DNA of 64,000 nt from Beta vulgaris subsp. vulgaris (Eukaryota > Streptophyta > Magnoliopsida > Caryophyllales > Amaranthaceae). Shown here in pieces: positions 12,377 through 23,152 of the stretch. How positions within the stretch are numbered: position 1 is the stretch's first letter; the number at the start of each line of letters is the position of its first letter. Position numbers and translations under genes: made by a program. The notes under the pieces were generated by a model. That model was not told where the DNA came from. It made no database searches and was given only the letters and a program-made list of their open reading frames with translations. The stretch spans positions 26,109,835-26,173,834 of the forward strand of contig NC_079202.1 of the NCBI RefSeq assembly GCF_026745355.1, written 5' to 3'.

Positions 12377-12800
12377 GGCGTATTGGAGCTTGGATTGTCA
12401 TTTGGACGAGGGCCAAGTTATTCTTGTGTTGCTTGGATTGGTATAGAGTAGTTGTGTGACATGTAATTACTCTAATAGTTTCCTTTTATATTTTTATGTT
12501 ATTTTCATAAGAGGTCGGTTTGTTTATTACAAAGAAGAGTAGGAGTTAGTTAGGTTGGTTGGATTAGTGCAAGGCTTGTACTATATAAGTATGTGTGTTT
12601 CATAATAATGTAGGTACGTTGTTGATTATTGAATAAGAAATCTTTGAGAGTATTGCTAAGCATACTTGAGAGAAATTTTAGAGACTAGCTTGACTAGTGG
12701 ATCAAAGTTCGTTGTTGCCTTTGTCCAAACTTGATGTCGTTGCCTTCAAGATTCTATCCATCTTCACCTTCAAACAAAATCCATCATCGTTTCTTTTAAT
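12377..12800 (+). repeat. Probable 3' LTR-like region of the gypsy remnant
   Basis: Directly after the integrase stop comes non-coding DNA with the layout of a short plant LTR: a purine-rich GGACGAGGG near 12402, a promoter-like CTATATAAGTATG near 12582, and an AATAAGAAA signal near 12633. The exact LTR ends were not identified, so the limits are approximate. Confidence 0.45.
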
Positions 12801-13040
12801 CAAGAAAAGCTCTATAACCATCTGGAATGTCAAGTTCCACATCACTAGGTTAATCTAAAAAGGTAAACACATTATAAAACCATACAATCAGATATAATTG
12901 AATTTGAAAATAAGCTATTTTTCTAGTAGAAATGTATGTTTTATATTAGAGGATGAGGAGAAAGGCAAATAGTTGTGTGCAATATATCATACACACTAGA
13001 AACACAATCAATTGAAAATGTGATATTAGCATATAATAAT
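12801..13040. other. Unassigned AT-rich spacer
   Basis: No gene, terminus or recognisable repeat was seen. The frame at 12941-13126 minus has no recognisable domain. Confidence 0.4.
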
Positions 13041-13768
13041 TGCATGAATAAGACCATATAAAGAAAGCCTTTTATAAACATCATCAGTAAATTCATGCTC
13101 CAATAATTACATCTTTCCGAAACCAAGATAAATCAAACATTGTAAAAATTTTAAATGCAAAACTTGCTCCACATGCCAAGAAATTTGAATAAATAACACT
13201 TTTCATTCACAAGTAAACAAGTCATGAATTGATTTATGGTAGTTGCACTTGCTAAAGTTGAAAACTTTAGATTAAACTGATTGCTGCACATAATCCAATA
13301 TTGAAAATCCCATCAGCAAAATTAGTAAAACAGGGATAAATTAAATCATCTATCACAAAATTTCTAACATCTAATTAATCCGTAGCATATGACTAACAAA
13401 AATACCAATCAAATTAAAAGCCCAAATCACCATTTGAAAACTTTGTGAATACGAAATTGCAACATTAACACATTAAAACAATGGAATGCCTCGATATATT
13501 CATGCTATTCAAAAAATTAACAGAAACCTAATAACGACTAATCTAATACGAAGTTGGCTCTGACACTAATTGTAGATATAATCCAAACTAAAGGCTTCAT
13601 ACTATATTAATTAGTATAACGAATTGCAAAAGCATAACCTAATACAATCCATCAAACAAATGAGTGGTGGGTTTTGAACCCTCCAACTCTATAGAGTGTT
13701 CTTCAATATTCGACGGGTAATGGATGGTCAAAGACAATAGGCAACAATACGAATTGTGGATCATAAGC

Positions 13769-13770
<2 letters not shown>
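13041..13770 (-). repeat. Retroelement remnant, copy A
   Basis: This stretch aligns with 29240-29965 over about 720 bp with scattered substitutions and small indels. Near 13556-13570 a degenerate GGCTCTGA...TAAT, read on the minus strand, resembles the initiator-Met primer site. It is followed by TGTAGATATAATCC (13571), which could be the edge of a minus-strand LTR. No coding was found. It is probably an LTR-retrotransposon fragment; the family is unknown. Confidence 0.6.
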
Positions 13771-13860
<90 letters not shown>

Positions 13861-13872
13861 ATATATATATAT
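13768..13872. repeat. (AT)n microsatellite
   Basis: About 105 bp of nearly pure AT dinucleotide with three small phase breaks. An open frame through it (13724-13921) is an artefact of the repeat. Confidence 0.97.
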
Positions 13873-14322
13873 TTCTGGTTTAGCCCATCATAAAATAAGA
13901 AGGAAACATTTACATGAATAATCACAATTTTCACCTGTCTTGTCAAAATAGTCTCAACTTTTGATTATTCCAGAATAATACCAACTTTTGAAAGAATCTT
14001 CTTAACATAAGCCAAACTAATTTTTTTTTATAGCTTACACTAATCCATTTCAGGTCTAAAATATATTGAAAATTAATAGTTCGAATTATTTTGAGAATGT
14101 AACCCCTAAAGTTGGAATTATTCTAAAATAATTCAATTATGAGATTATTTTAAGAACCTGTTGAAAGTTGGGATCATTCATGTTAATTTTTCCTATATTA
14201 TAAGTGAATTGCGGTTAAATGTTTATATTTCGTTATCTAATAATTTGTCGGGAAGATGGATAGAAGTGAAGGATAGTAGTGAGAAAAGAGCATAACATTA
14301 TGGGAGTTACTAAAATTAAATA
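13873..14322. other. AT-rich spacer without recognised features
   Basis: Low-complexity AT-rich DNA with a few weak internal repeats (CAACTTTTGA-like). No gene or element terminus was identified. Confidence 0.4.
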
Positions 14323-14531
14323 CTTCCTCCATTGTTTTTAATTGCAACGTTTTCATTATTTTTAAGCTTCATATTAGTTGCAACGTTTCCTTATTTGGTA
14401 ATATGTTTTCTCTATCTCTTTGTTATCATATGACCTGCACTTTTTATCAATCTCTATCTCTCTCCTCTTCACATGGATTCCTTAAAAATATGCCAATAGG
14501 ATGTGTTGCAACAATTATAGAACGGATGAAG
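14323..14531. mobile_element. Stowaway-type MITE (Tc1/mariner-like)
   Basis: 209 bp flanked by TA on both sides (14321-14322 and 14532-14533). The left end reads CTTCCTCCATTG and ends its arm in ATTGCAAC. The right end in reverse complement reads CTTCATCCGTTC and also reaches TTGTTGCAAC. The CTYCMTCCRTT terminus with a TA target is diagnostic of Stowaway. It has no coding capacity. Confidence 0.88.
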
Positions 14532-14533
14532 TA

Positions 14534-15349
14534 ATACGCATGCAAGCTCTATACACGCAACGGAGGCTGGAGGGTGTACAATGTACTATATACTTACCTC
14601 TTGTACTTGGAAAATTTGTTGCCAATGTATATAGCATGTGGTCATCAAAAAAGTTTTGTCATCCATCATTCCGTTGGGTTTCTATGATAATGCAATATTA
14701 TAGTGCCCCAAAACTTGGCGAGATACTATGAAAATAACTCTAGTAAGAAAGTCCTTAGGCCAACAATATTCTCGATAGTGTTGTTCTTGGTTACACTAAT
14801 GCTTCCATAGCAATTTTGAATTCTTATATAGGTGATATTAATAAAATTATATTTATAGGGATAAAGGGTATTGGATTTTGCGTTGAGGAACCAAGAATTG
14901 TTAAACAAAACAATGTTATGTCATACTGAGCTCATGAAAATTATACTTAATTGAAATTCGTTCCTTTTCTTTCAAAAATTTCTTTTTATTGTTCTTGCTT
15001 TTTTCAATTTTTTTATTGTTTATTTTTGTTTGAACTAAAGAGTGGCGAAAACAAAACTTGAAAGAGAAGGAAAAGAAAAGTAAAAAAGAAAGCTAAAATC
15101 AAGAATGAAAATGAAAAAGGAAAGAAAATTGTTTCTGAATTTTTGGAATATATTAATTTTTTTTTTCTTTTTCTTAAAAACCAAGGAAACAAAAAAATAA
15201 GAAAAATGAAAGCAGGGCTCAACACATATTGACAAGTATTGGACCATTCACCAAGCATAACCACAATCACAAGCAACAAATCAATCAAAAAAAGCAATAA
15301 GGGTCTTCTAACACTAACCCGTAATACAAACTACCCAAACAATGAAAAT
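14534..15349. other. Unassigned spacer before LINE-1
   Basis: AT-rich DNA with a purine-rich AAGAAA stretch at about 15040-15130. Frames such as 14501-14731 and 15013-15297 lack recognisable domains or codon structure and are not annotated. Confidence 0.4.
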
Positions 15350-15404
15350 AAAAAAAACTTTATTGAGAGGGCGCGAAAGGGGCGATCAGCTCTTCTTCGC
15401 CGCC

Positions 15405-15819
15405 ATGACAAGACCTCAAAAGAGAGCTTCATCTTCTAGTGTGAAATCACAGAGACCGATTGCGAGAGTAGCTAACAAAGGTCACATTGATGCTATAATT
15501 GAAGGTGAGAAGGAGGAAAAGGTAGTTTCAATGGAGTCAGAAGAAGACCCAAGAAGTCCGATTGAGTTTGAGCATCAAATTTTGACACCAACGTCTTCCT
15601 TGCTTGAACTACAACAACAATCTCAAGTGACGAATATCTTCAATGCTTGGATCAATGGATTATCGCAAGTTAAACTTGTAAGTTCTCAATTTCCCCCAAT
15701 TTCAAATTCTGGCATGCAAACTATTGAATTGAATGATTCTAATTATGCGATTGATAATACAACTGAATTGATGCGAATTAAATTAGAAGATATAGAGGAT
15801 GAAATTGTGTATTGGAAAT
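15405..15819 (+). pseudogene. LINE-1 ORF1, N-terminal part
   Basis: The ATG at 15405 is preceded by GCCGCC, a strong context, and starts MTRPQKRASSSS. A longer in-frame start exists at 15342, but the LINE leader seems to begin around 15360. The first ~60 residues are basic and acidic low-complexity sequence. The acidic helix EDIEDEIVYW just before the break is the usual entry to the DUF4283-type RNA-binding domain of plant LINE ORF1. The frame runs into the Tekay LTR at 15820. It resumes at 24880, after the duplicated GAAAT, with residues typical of the next part of the domain. Confidence 0.8.
15815..15819. other. Target-site duplication GAAAT (left) of the Tekay-like element
   Basis: GAAAT at 15815-15819 directly precedes the LTR start TG at 15820 and recurs at 24875-24879 after the LTR end CA. 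A perfect 5-bp duplication proves integrase-mediated insertion into LINE-1. Confidence 0.93.
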
Positions 15820-17572
15820 TGTACCACCCCCAAATTACTCACTTTTAAATAAATAATTTAATAAATAATATTTGAGTAATTTAGGAGTATTACCGCCACG
15901 TGACTAACACGCTTTCGACAACCAACTACTAACTAACCAAAATAACTTGCAGCGGAAGACTTAACCAAAAATAATAACTTCTTTATTAATAAAAGTAAAT
16001 TGTCTCAAAACTCAAAATAAATGAAACACTCTAATCTAGGTGAAGATCCCCTTCCTAGTATGCTCCCAAGTCCCATGCACATCCAAAATTCACCTGCAAA
16101 TCTGCTTACCAAAAAGGTAAACAGGGCAAAGCCAAATAGGAAAAAGAAAATACGCATCAGTATAAAACTGAGTACGAAATGTACTAGATAAGTAACACAT
16201 TTGTTAGTTTGTCACAATTTTTCATTTCGAAAACTCCATCACCAATAATTCAAGAATAACTCTTTAAGAATAAACTATTTTCAAACACTTAATAATAATT
16301 CAAGAATAACATTTTAAGAACAAACTCTTTCCAAACACTTGAATAGTAATTCAAGAACAACCTTTTAAGAACAAACTCTTTCCAAACACTTGAATAGTAA
16401 TTCAAGAATAACCTTTTAAAAATAAACTCTTTCCAAACAACTTGGATTAAAAATAATCCTAAAAACAATTCCTCTTCTTATCTCCCCTTCTATTTTGCTA
16501 AGTGTGCACTCCCCCAAGCTAGTCATCCAATCACGGAGCTATATCAAGGGGTAACTATAATTGCCAACAAGTGGATTTTGAATCTCTTGATATTAATCAA
16601 GCGGAAATAATAATAATATGACTTGTAATTCATGAATAAACCTCCTTTCCTCATAAACAACTTTTTGAATATTCAAAGTTCATAAAAACCAATCAACCTT
16701 TCTTGTAAAAAATTTAATTTTCAAAAAGGATAACGAAACTTCTATATAAAATGATTGATAAAACATTATTTCTTTTCACTTCAAGAGTGAATAATAAAAT
16801 ATTATAATCATTTCAAACCAAATTTCTAAACCAATCCAACCATTAAATCAATAAACAACTTTATCACATAAAACCACATTTTAGAAGATCTAGCTACATA
16901 ACGTACCTTGATCTTGCACAAAAGTATACTAGTATCTCCACTTAGTCTTAATCTTGAACGATCTCCTAAAAAACCAATAATAAAAATCTATTAAGTAACT
17001 TATCACATGAACTTAATCATGAATGTAAACATGAATAACCTATCATGAGCATAATATTTTTGAGTAAGAAACATGAAAAATCTTTTTTTTTCTTAACCCA
17101 AAGAAATTAGAACTTGAATAAGAAATATAAAACTAGAATAATAAAGAAGAGAAAGAAGAACTTGAAGTATGAATTCTCCAAAGTTTTTGTGTGGAAAAGA
17201 TGGCTAAAGGTGGGGTATTTATAGGAGTAGAAATAGTACTTAATTTTCAAAATTAAAGAGTTTGTAACCTTCACCATAAATTAGGAGATTAAACCAAATT
17301 TGTAACCTTCATCATAAATTTGGAAAACAAATCCCCCATTTACTTCACAATCCCGTCAAAAATAATGGCCTAAAATTTTTTTTTTTTGGTTTTTTGAATA
17401 ATTTGACTAGGATTTAAAACCAAAAGTTTAACAAATCCAATTTTGGCGCCATCTTCCGCCAAAATAATTTAAAACGAGTGAAATTGCTAAAATACCCTTT
17501 GCTTAAAATATTTATTTTAAAAAATAAATATATTAATTAATAAATAAATACTTGAAAATATGGGGTATTACA
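15820..17572 (-). repeat. 3' LTR of the Tekay-like element
   Basis: 1753 bp. The outer terminus is mutated to TGTACCACCCCC where the other LTR has TGTAACAGCCCC; the inner end is GGTATTACA. It contains a tandem block of about four 50-bp units (16237-16440). Confidence 0.9.
16237..16440. repeat. LTR-internal tandem repeat, ~50-bp unit, four copies
   Basis: Four successive units each contain AATTCAAGAATAAC-, TTTTAAGAA- and CAAACACTT-like segments. The same block is in the other LTR at about 23573-23770, so it predates insertion. Confidence 0.8.
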
Positions 17573-17607
17573 GTCTACCCCCTTAAAAGAAGTTTCGACC
17601 TCGAAAC
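17573..17607 (-). other. Polypurine tract and PPT-proximal palindrome (Tekay-like element)
   Basis: On the minus strand AAGGGGGTAGAC lies directly before the LTR start TGTAATACCCC. The palindrome with arms GTTTCG and CGAAAC is at 17592-17607, about 20 bp from the LTR. The LARD-like element has the same layout. Confidence 0.82.
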
Positions 17608-17821
17608 TCAAGACAAAAAGTCATAATCACTTTCCAAAAATGGATTAAAATTTAAAATTGCAGTTTCTAACTCAAATGCTCATGTCTAAAATGCATATAA
17701 TGACTCAAAAATATGCTAAAAGTAATAACTATAGTAAAAGCGCGAAACTCTATCGCATTCTACCCCCTAAAAGGAGTTACGACCCCGTAACTCGACAACT
17801 AACCTCGGAAAAACAATGCCG

Positions 17822-19256
17822 GATATTCTTGCGCATATCCGCTTTAACTTCCCATGTTGCTTCCTCAATATGATGGTTTAACCATAATACTTTGACTAAT
17901 CCTACATCCTTAGTCTGAGTACTTCTAACTTTACATCAAGGATTCTTACAGGTCTTTCCTTGTAAGTCAAACTATCATCTAATTCAATGGTCTCAGTTAG
18001 CACATGAGACACACCCTGAATATACTTCCTTAACTGAGATATATGGAAAACATCAGGGACTCGACTTAAATCATTTGGCAAATCCAACTTATATGCCACT
18101 TTCTGATCTTCTTTAACACCTCATATGGCCCGATATACTTTGGGCTTAACTTTCCCTTCTTCCCAAATCGCATCACCCCTTTTATTGGAGATATTCTCAA
18201 TAATACCTTTTCCCCAACCTGAAACTCTTCATCCATTCGCTTCAAATCAGCATAACTCTTCTGCCAATCTTGAGCTGCTTTGATCTTTTCTGGAATCATT
18301 TTCACCTTCTTCACCGTCTCTTCGAGGAGCTCGGGTCCAAGCACCACGGTTTCACTAATATCATTCCAGTAGACTGAACTTCTACACTTCCAATCATATA
18401 TATCCTCAAACGGAGCCATACCAATACTTGCATGGTGACTGTTGTTGTAGGAAGATTCTATCAAATCCAAAAAATCCTCCCACGAACCCTGATACTCCAT
18501 AACACAAGATCACAATATAACTTCTAAAGTCTGAATTATCATTATGTTTGCGCATCTGTAGCTGAATGAAAAGTTGTACTCATTAACAAATTAGTACCCA
18601 AAGCCTTCTACAAACTCTGCCAAAAGTTGGACAAGAATCGTGAATCACGATCGGAAACAATGTCCTTAGGCACACTATGATATTTCACCACCCACTTCAC
18701 ATATGCTCTAGCCAATTGATCTATCGACCAAGTATTCTTCATAGGTATGAAAGTTGTGGATTTAGTTAAACAATCTACCACTACCCAAATTGTATCATTT
18801 CCAGCCTTAGTTCTTAGTAATGCAGACACAAAATCCATTGATATAGAATCCCATTTTCAACGCAGAATATCCAGGGACTGAACCTTCCCTTGCAGCCTCT
18901 TGTGCTCAAACTTGACCTTTTGGCATATGAGACACTTAGCCACGAACTCTGCTACCTCTCGCTTCATGTTTGGCCACCAAACATTTGCTTCATGCCCTTA
19001 TACGACTTATCATCACCTGGTGTACTAAATAAGGTGAGCTATGAGCTTCTTCCATTAATTTCCGCTTCAACTCTTCTTTATTACTTGGTATACACCACCT
19101 CCCTTTGAACCGAATACTTCCATCACCGGCTATCTGGAAATCCGATGCCTGACCATCCTGGATCTTCTCTCGAATCTTTTCTAACTTTTCATCCTTTGGT
19201 TGACCCTCCCTAATCTCATCATAGATTGAGGGTTGAACTGACAAAGAACCCAACAA
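17822..19256 (-). pseudogene. Tekay-like pol: integrase and chromodomain
   Basis: Minus-strand reading gives a zinc-binding N-terminal part, with a C-x2-C pair near 18930. The DDE core follows (18608-18838) with VVVDCLTKSTTFIP and DIVSDRDSRFLSNF, holding two of the acidic catalytic positions. The core's second half is at 18066-18500 (YNNSHHASIGMAPFE). The C-terminal region has FQVGEKVLLRISP and DVFHISQLRKYI. After a frameshift near 17930 a chromodomain follows, with VKVLWLNHHIEEATWE (about 17840-17900). The chromodomain is the chromovirus hallmark and is thought to guide insertion to heterochromatin. Several frameshifts and stops are present, for example near 18500-18600 and 18840. Confidence 0.88.
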
Positions 19257-19358
19257 TTCTTCAACACCTCATTCTTCTAGTACCTCCAATGACAGTTTCT
19301 AAAACTCGACACATAACTGATTGGGTAATACCATTACATTAACTGAATTACTCGACTT

Positions 19359-19927
19359 TCAACTCAATGCATCAACAACAACATTAGCTTTCCCTTCATG
19401 ATACTGGATCTCCAGATCATAATCTTTGATCAATTCCAACCACCTCCTCTGCCTCATGTTCAACTCCTTCTGAGTGAAAATATACTTTAAGCTCTTATGA
19501 TTCGTGTACAATTTACACGTTGCCCCATACAAGTAGTGTCGCCATATCTTCAAAGCAAACACAATTGCAGCTAATTCAAAATCATGGGTTGGGTAATTCA
19601 CCTCATATTCCAGTTCTGCATCAATACACATCCTAACCCAAATTTCGAAGCATCACTATAAACATCATAATGCTGACTTTCATCAGGTAGAGCCGAAACA
19701 GGTGTTGTAGTCAACCTTTCCTTCAATGCCGAAAAAGCTTCCTCACACTCTAGAGTCCAAACAAACTTACATTCTTTCTTCATCAGGCTAGTCATTGGTC
19801 TCGAGATCTTCGAGAAATCCTTTACAAATCTTCTATGGTAACCATCTAACCCAAGGAAACTCCTTATATCATACACCGTATTTGGTATTGGCCACTCACG
19901 TACCGCTTGAAACTTAGCAGGATCCAC
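19359..19927 (-). pseudogene. Tekay-like pol: RNase H domain
   Basis: 19598-19927 holds the RT connection (FLGLDGYHRRFVKDFSKI) and the start of RNase H ([15 protein letters not shown], with the catalytic aspartate in SDAS). 19359-19631 continues in another frame with [20 protein letters not shown] and the [13 protein letters not shown] segment, ending in the ANVVVDALS motif that closes RNase H in this family. A frameshift separates the two halves near 19615. RNase H removes the RNA template during reverse transcription. Confidence 0.88.
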
Positions 19928-19939
19928 TGAAACTCCTTC

Positions 19940-20786
19940 CTAAGGGATAACATGTCCTAAAAATGCAACCTCATCCAACCAAAACTCACACTTAGAGAGC
20001 TTGGCGTACAACTTATGCTCTCTTAGGGTGGACAAAACATCCCTCAAATGCAGCTCATGACTGCTCCTATCCTTCGAATATATCAAAATATCATCTATAA
20101 ACACAACCACATATTTATCCAAGTATGGCCTGAAAATCCTATGCATCAAATCCATGAACAATGCAGGTGCGTTGGTCAGACCAAACAGCATCACTGTGAA
20201 CTCATAATGACCATAACGCGTCCTAAACGCAGTCTTAGGAATATCACTCTCAACAATCCTCGATTGGTGATAACCTGACCTAAAATCTATCTTCGAGAAA
20301 ATCCCCGCTTCTTTCAACTGATCAAAAAATCATCTATTCTCGGAAGCGGATACTTATTCTTGATCATCACATTGTTCAACTCCCGATAATCAATGCACAA
20401 CCTCAAACTACCATCCTTCTTTTTCACGAACAATACAGGTGTACCCCAAGGAGACGAACTAGGTCTTATATACCCTTTTCCAATAACTACTCCAACTGAA
20501 CTTTTAACTCTTTCATCTCAGTTGGAGCCATTCTATACGAAGCCTTTGAAATAGGTCCGGTTCCTATCATCAAGTCTACGGTGAACTCAAGATCCCTAAC
20601 CGATGCCACACCCGGTATCTCTTCAGGAAATACAAATACGACCACGATCTCCTTATTCTCATATTCCTTTTCAATCCTCTGAACTCCACATAAGAATAAC
20701 GGACATCCTTTCTTCACATAAGATTGAATTCTCATCACAAACACTATCTTTATTCCCTTCTCTTTCTCAAGCTTCCTATAAGTCAC
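19940..20786 (-). pseudogene. Tekay-like pol: reverse transcriptase
   Basis: From 20786 downward the N-terminal part contains PEEIPGVASVRDLEF and [13 protein letters not shown]. The palm has [13 protein letters not shown] (motif A with catalytic aspartate), [11 protein letters not shown] and [12 protein letters not shown] (motif C, both catalytic aspartates intact), then [14 protein letters not shown]. The stretch 20320-20487 is in other frames but still encodes the template-binding region (a KKKDGS-like motif). Residues needed for catalysis survive, but frame breaks near 20320 and 20487 preclude a working enzyme. Confidence 0.9.
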
Positions 20787-20789
20787 CCT

Positions 20790-21200
20790 TTATTTCTTAG
20801 GGCCGACTAAGGACACCTTCTGGGCCTCACAATCAATTTGAGCCTTGAATCTTCCCAACCAATCCATCCCCAAAACTACATAGAGGTCTGACAAGTCAAA
20901 CTCAACTAAGTCGGATGGAAAGTTCTCCCTAACTATCACTAAAGGTACTTGACTATGCAACCTAGTACAATTAAACATCTCCCCCGATGGCAATGCAATT
21001 TCTAATAAAATAGACATTGGACTGCTTAACTGGAGCTTTTCTACTAAAGTGCTAGACATAAATGAATGAGATGCTCCTGAATCAATTAACACTTTGACAA
21101 ACAAGGAATTAATGAAAAAGGTTCCAACTACTACCTCATAAACATTATGAGACTCATGGCGGTTCATGACGAAAACTCTGCCTTTAGACTGATTCCCCAT
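20790..21200 (-). pseudogene. Tekay-like aspartic protease domain
   Basis: The minus frame contains VLIDSGASHSFMSS, the D-S-G active-site motif of retropepsins, followed by VVLGMDWLGRF, the typical later strand of plant gypsy proteases. It sits between the gag knuckles and RT, as expected. Its stop at about 20790 separates it from RT in the present sequence. Confidence 0.88.
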
Positions 21201-21249
21201 CCCTGGTTTAACAACATCATTGGAGGAAGCTAACTTCAGTTGATCATTT

Positions 21250-22190
21250 TGAGGGCCTTAATACTCGGGTCAGGTTTGACTACAGGTTCTCCACCATCTT
21301 TTCTAAAGCACTCATACTTTGGGTGTCCCAATTTTTGACAATAATGGCATGTCAGCAAGTTGCCTTAACAATCCTTTCCAGGGTATTTCTTATCACACCT
21401 TTTGCAGAAAAAAAAAAGTTCTCTCAACTTTCTTCCCATTACCTTGGTTCCCATTAGGCTTTCGACTAGGGTACTCAGTTTGGGTAAATCCACCATTGGG
21501 CTTAGGCTTCTTATCTCCACTTTGTTGGTTCCCATTGTTGTTATACTTCCTCTTTTCTCTATAGGAGGTCCCTTCAAGCTCTCTTCCTTTAATCCCATAT
21601 AAGTGAGCAACTTTACCATAAATTTCATCAAGAGTCTCAAAAGTTACACCTCCCAGCTTACTTTGGAGAGTTAAGGTTAAACCTTGCTCAAACCTTTGGG
21701 CCTTCAAAGTTTCAGATGGTATTATCTCAGGTGCGAAACTCATTAACTCCAAAAATTTGCTATAATACGCATTAACAGACATAGTCCCCATCCTCAGATT
21801 GGTGAACTCCATAGCCTTTTGCTTCCTTAAGTATGCAGGATAAAACTTAGTCCTTAAGGCATCTTTGAACTCGTTCCACCCAAAGTTCGGACCCTCTAAT
21901 AGATCATCTTACCTTGTTTCCACCATAAGTCTGCCTCATCTCCCAAATAATAAACAACATTATTAACTCTAAGGTTTTCAGGGCACACTATGGCATCAAA
22001 AAGTTTACCAAATTCTCGGATCCATTTTTCTAAGCTAGCTGGGTCCTCTTTCCTCATGGTATGTCGGAGGTTTGACTATTGTTACCCTCTTAAAGACCTC
22101 ACGAAACTTTTCACTCTACTTGATTTCTTGATTATCTATTACCTGAGTGATGTTTTCAAATATCCTTGCTAGCCTTAGCTTCTAACCATA
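21250..22190 (-). pseudogene. Tekay-like gag: capsid-like domain and zinc knuckles
   Basis: Across frames the minus strand encodes a retrotransposon gag domain: residues around EFGKLFDAI and a DEADLWW segment at about 21900-22070, then TMSVNAYYSKFLELMSFAP and ETLKAQRFEQGL (21393-21812). A basic glycine- and asparagine-rich stretch follows. Near 21320-21410 are cysteine-rich knuckles, the second clearly CHYCQKLGHPKYEC (C-x2-C-x4-H-x4-C). A stop lies between the two knuckles, and an upstream shift near 21880 separates the capsid halves. Confidence 0.85.
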
Positions 22191-23140
22191 AAACTCATAC
22201 TTGACTACTTCTTTCTGCCATTCACATAGAAATAAGAGTGTTTAAAGATAAATCTCAACTAACATTCATAGAACAATTGTGTAACTACCAAACAATTCAA
22301 TAAACATGTAAGTGTAACTAGTTCAAAACATAGCAATCACATACTTCATATATCATGGCCAAATATTAGGCCTTATACATAACAACTACTAGAATATTTG
22401 AGTGTATCAAAATATTCTTAAGACAATTAGGCCGCTTCATGGCCAAAACTATTTATGTATAGGTTACTGAAGACTTCAAACTCTGGTACGTAGTCTGTCT
22501 TAGTAACATTCTCCTGCTCATCAATGGCCATATAATAAGACTGGCCTGCGTCTTTTCGAGAGGTAAAAAAAAAAATAAACATTTGCTCGCCAATGCAGCA
22601 TGACTCCTTGCTTATCCCATACATAGGGAATAACATAAACTTTTTCCACAACTTCCAACAATAATCATATAAAACCAAAAAGAATTGAAATATTACAATA
22701 ACATCATAAAAGTAATACTAATATATGTTAACTAAAAAAAAATATGGTCCAAGATATGTACTAAATGTACCACTATGGCTTAAAATATTTATTTCAAAAA
22801 TTTTAAAATGTACTTGATTTCAAGATCTAGAATAGCCAAGGTGATTCTAGGTCCCAGGTAAGGAAGTTACCTGCAGCGTCGGGGAAAGCCTTCCTAATCC
22901 TAGACAGAGCTTATCATCCCCAACATATCTACACCCTTCATCTTTCCAAATAAAAAAATATAAATATAAATATATACTTTTTTGTGGCCTTAGCAAGATG
23001 CATCTATACAAATCGTCAAAAAGAAAACAATTAAATTTAACAAAAACATTTTAGAATGCAAATGCGAAACTCTATATTTCCATCTTATGTCTATCCATCA
23101 ATTTTAATATTCAACTTTTATCTTTTCAAGACCTGAAAAA
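22191..23140 (-). other. Leader region of the Tekay-like element
   Basis: AT-rich DNA between the primer-binding site and gag. The minus frame at 22427-22678 has no recognisable domain. A short GC-rich patch is present at 22850-22925. Nothing else was identified. Confidence 0.5.
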
Positions 23141-23149
23141 CTGATACCA
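23141..23149 (-). other. Primer-binding site, initiator-Met tRNA (Tekay-like element)
   Basis: On the minus strand TGGTATCAG begins three bases from the LTR. Only nine bases match the usual 12 (TGGTATCAGAGC); the next bases are mutated to TTTT. The site is adjacent to 23153-24874 and marks that copy as the 5' LTR. Confidence 0.8.
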
Positions 23150-23152
23150 CTT

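Noticed and set aside
13724..13921. Frame rich in Ile-Tyr
   Set aside because: Direct translation of the (AT)n microsatellite.
14534..15349. Small genes at 14501-14731, 14726-14908 and 15013-15297
   Set aside because: AT-rich chance frames overlapping the Stowaway end or purine-rich DNA; no domain or supporting context.
22427..22678. Minus-strand frame in the Tekay leader, considered as an extra gene
   Set aside because: No recognisable domain. It lies in the usual untranslated leader, and its codons show no family wording.
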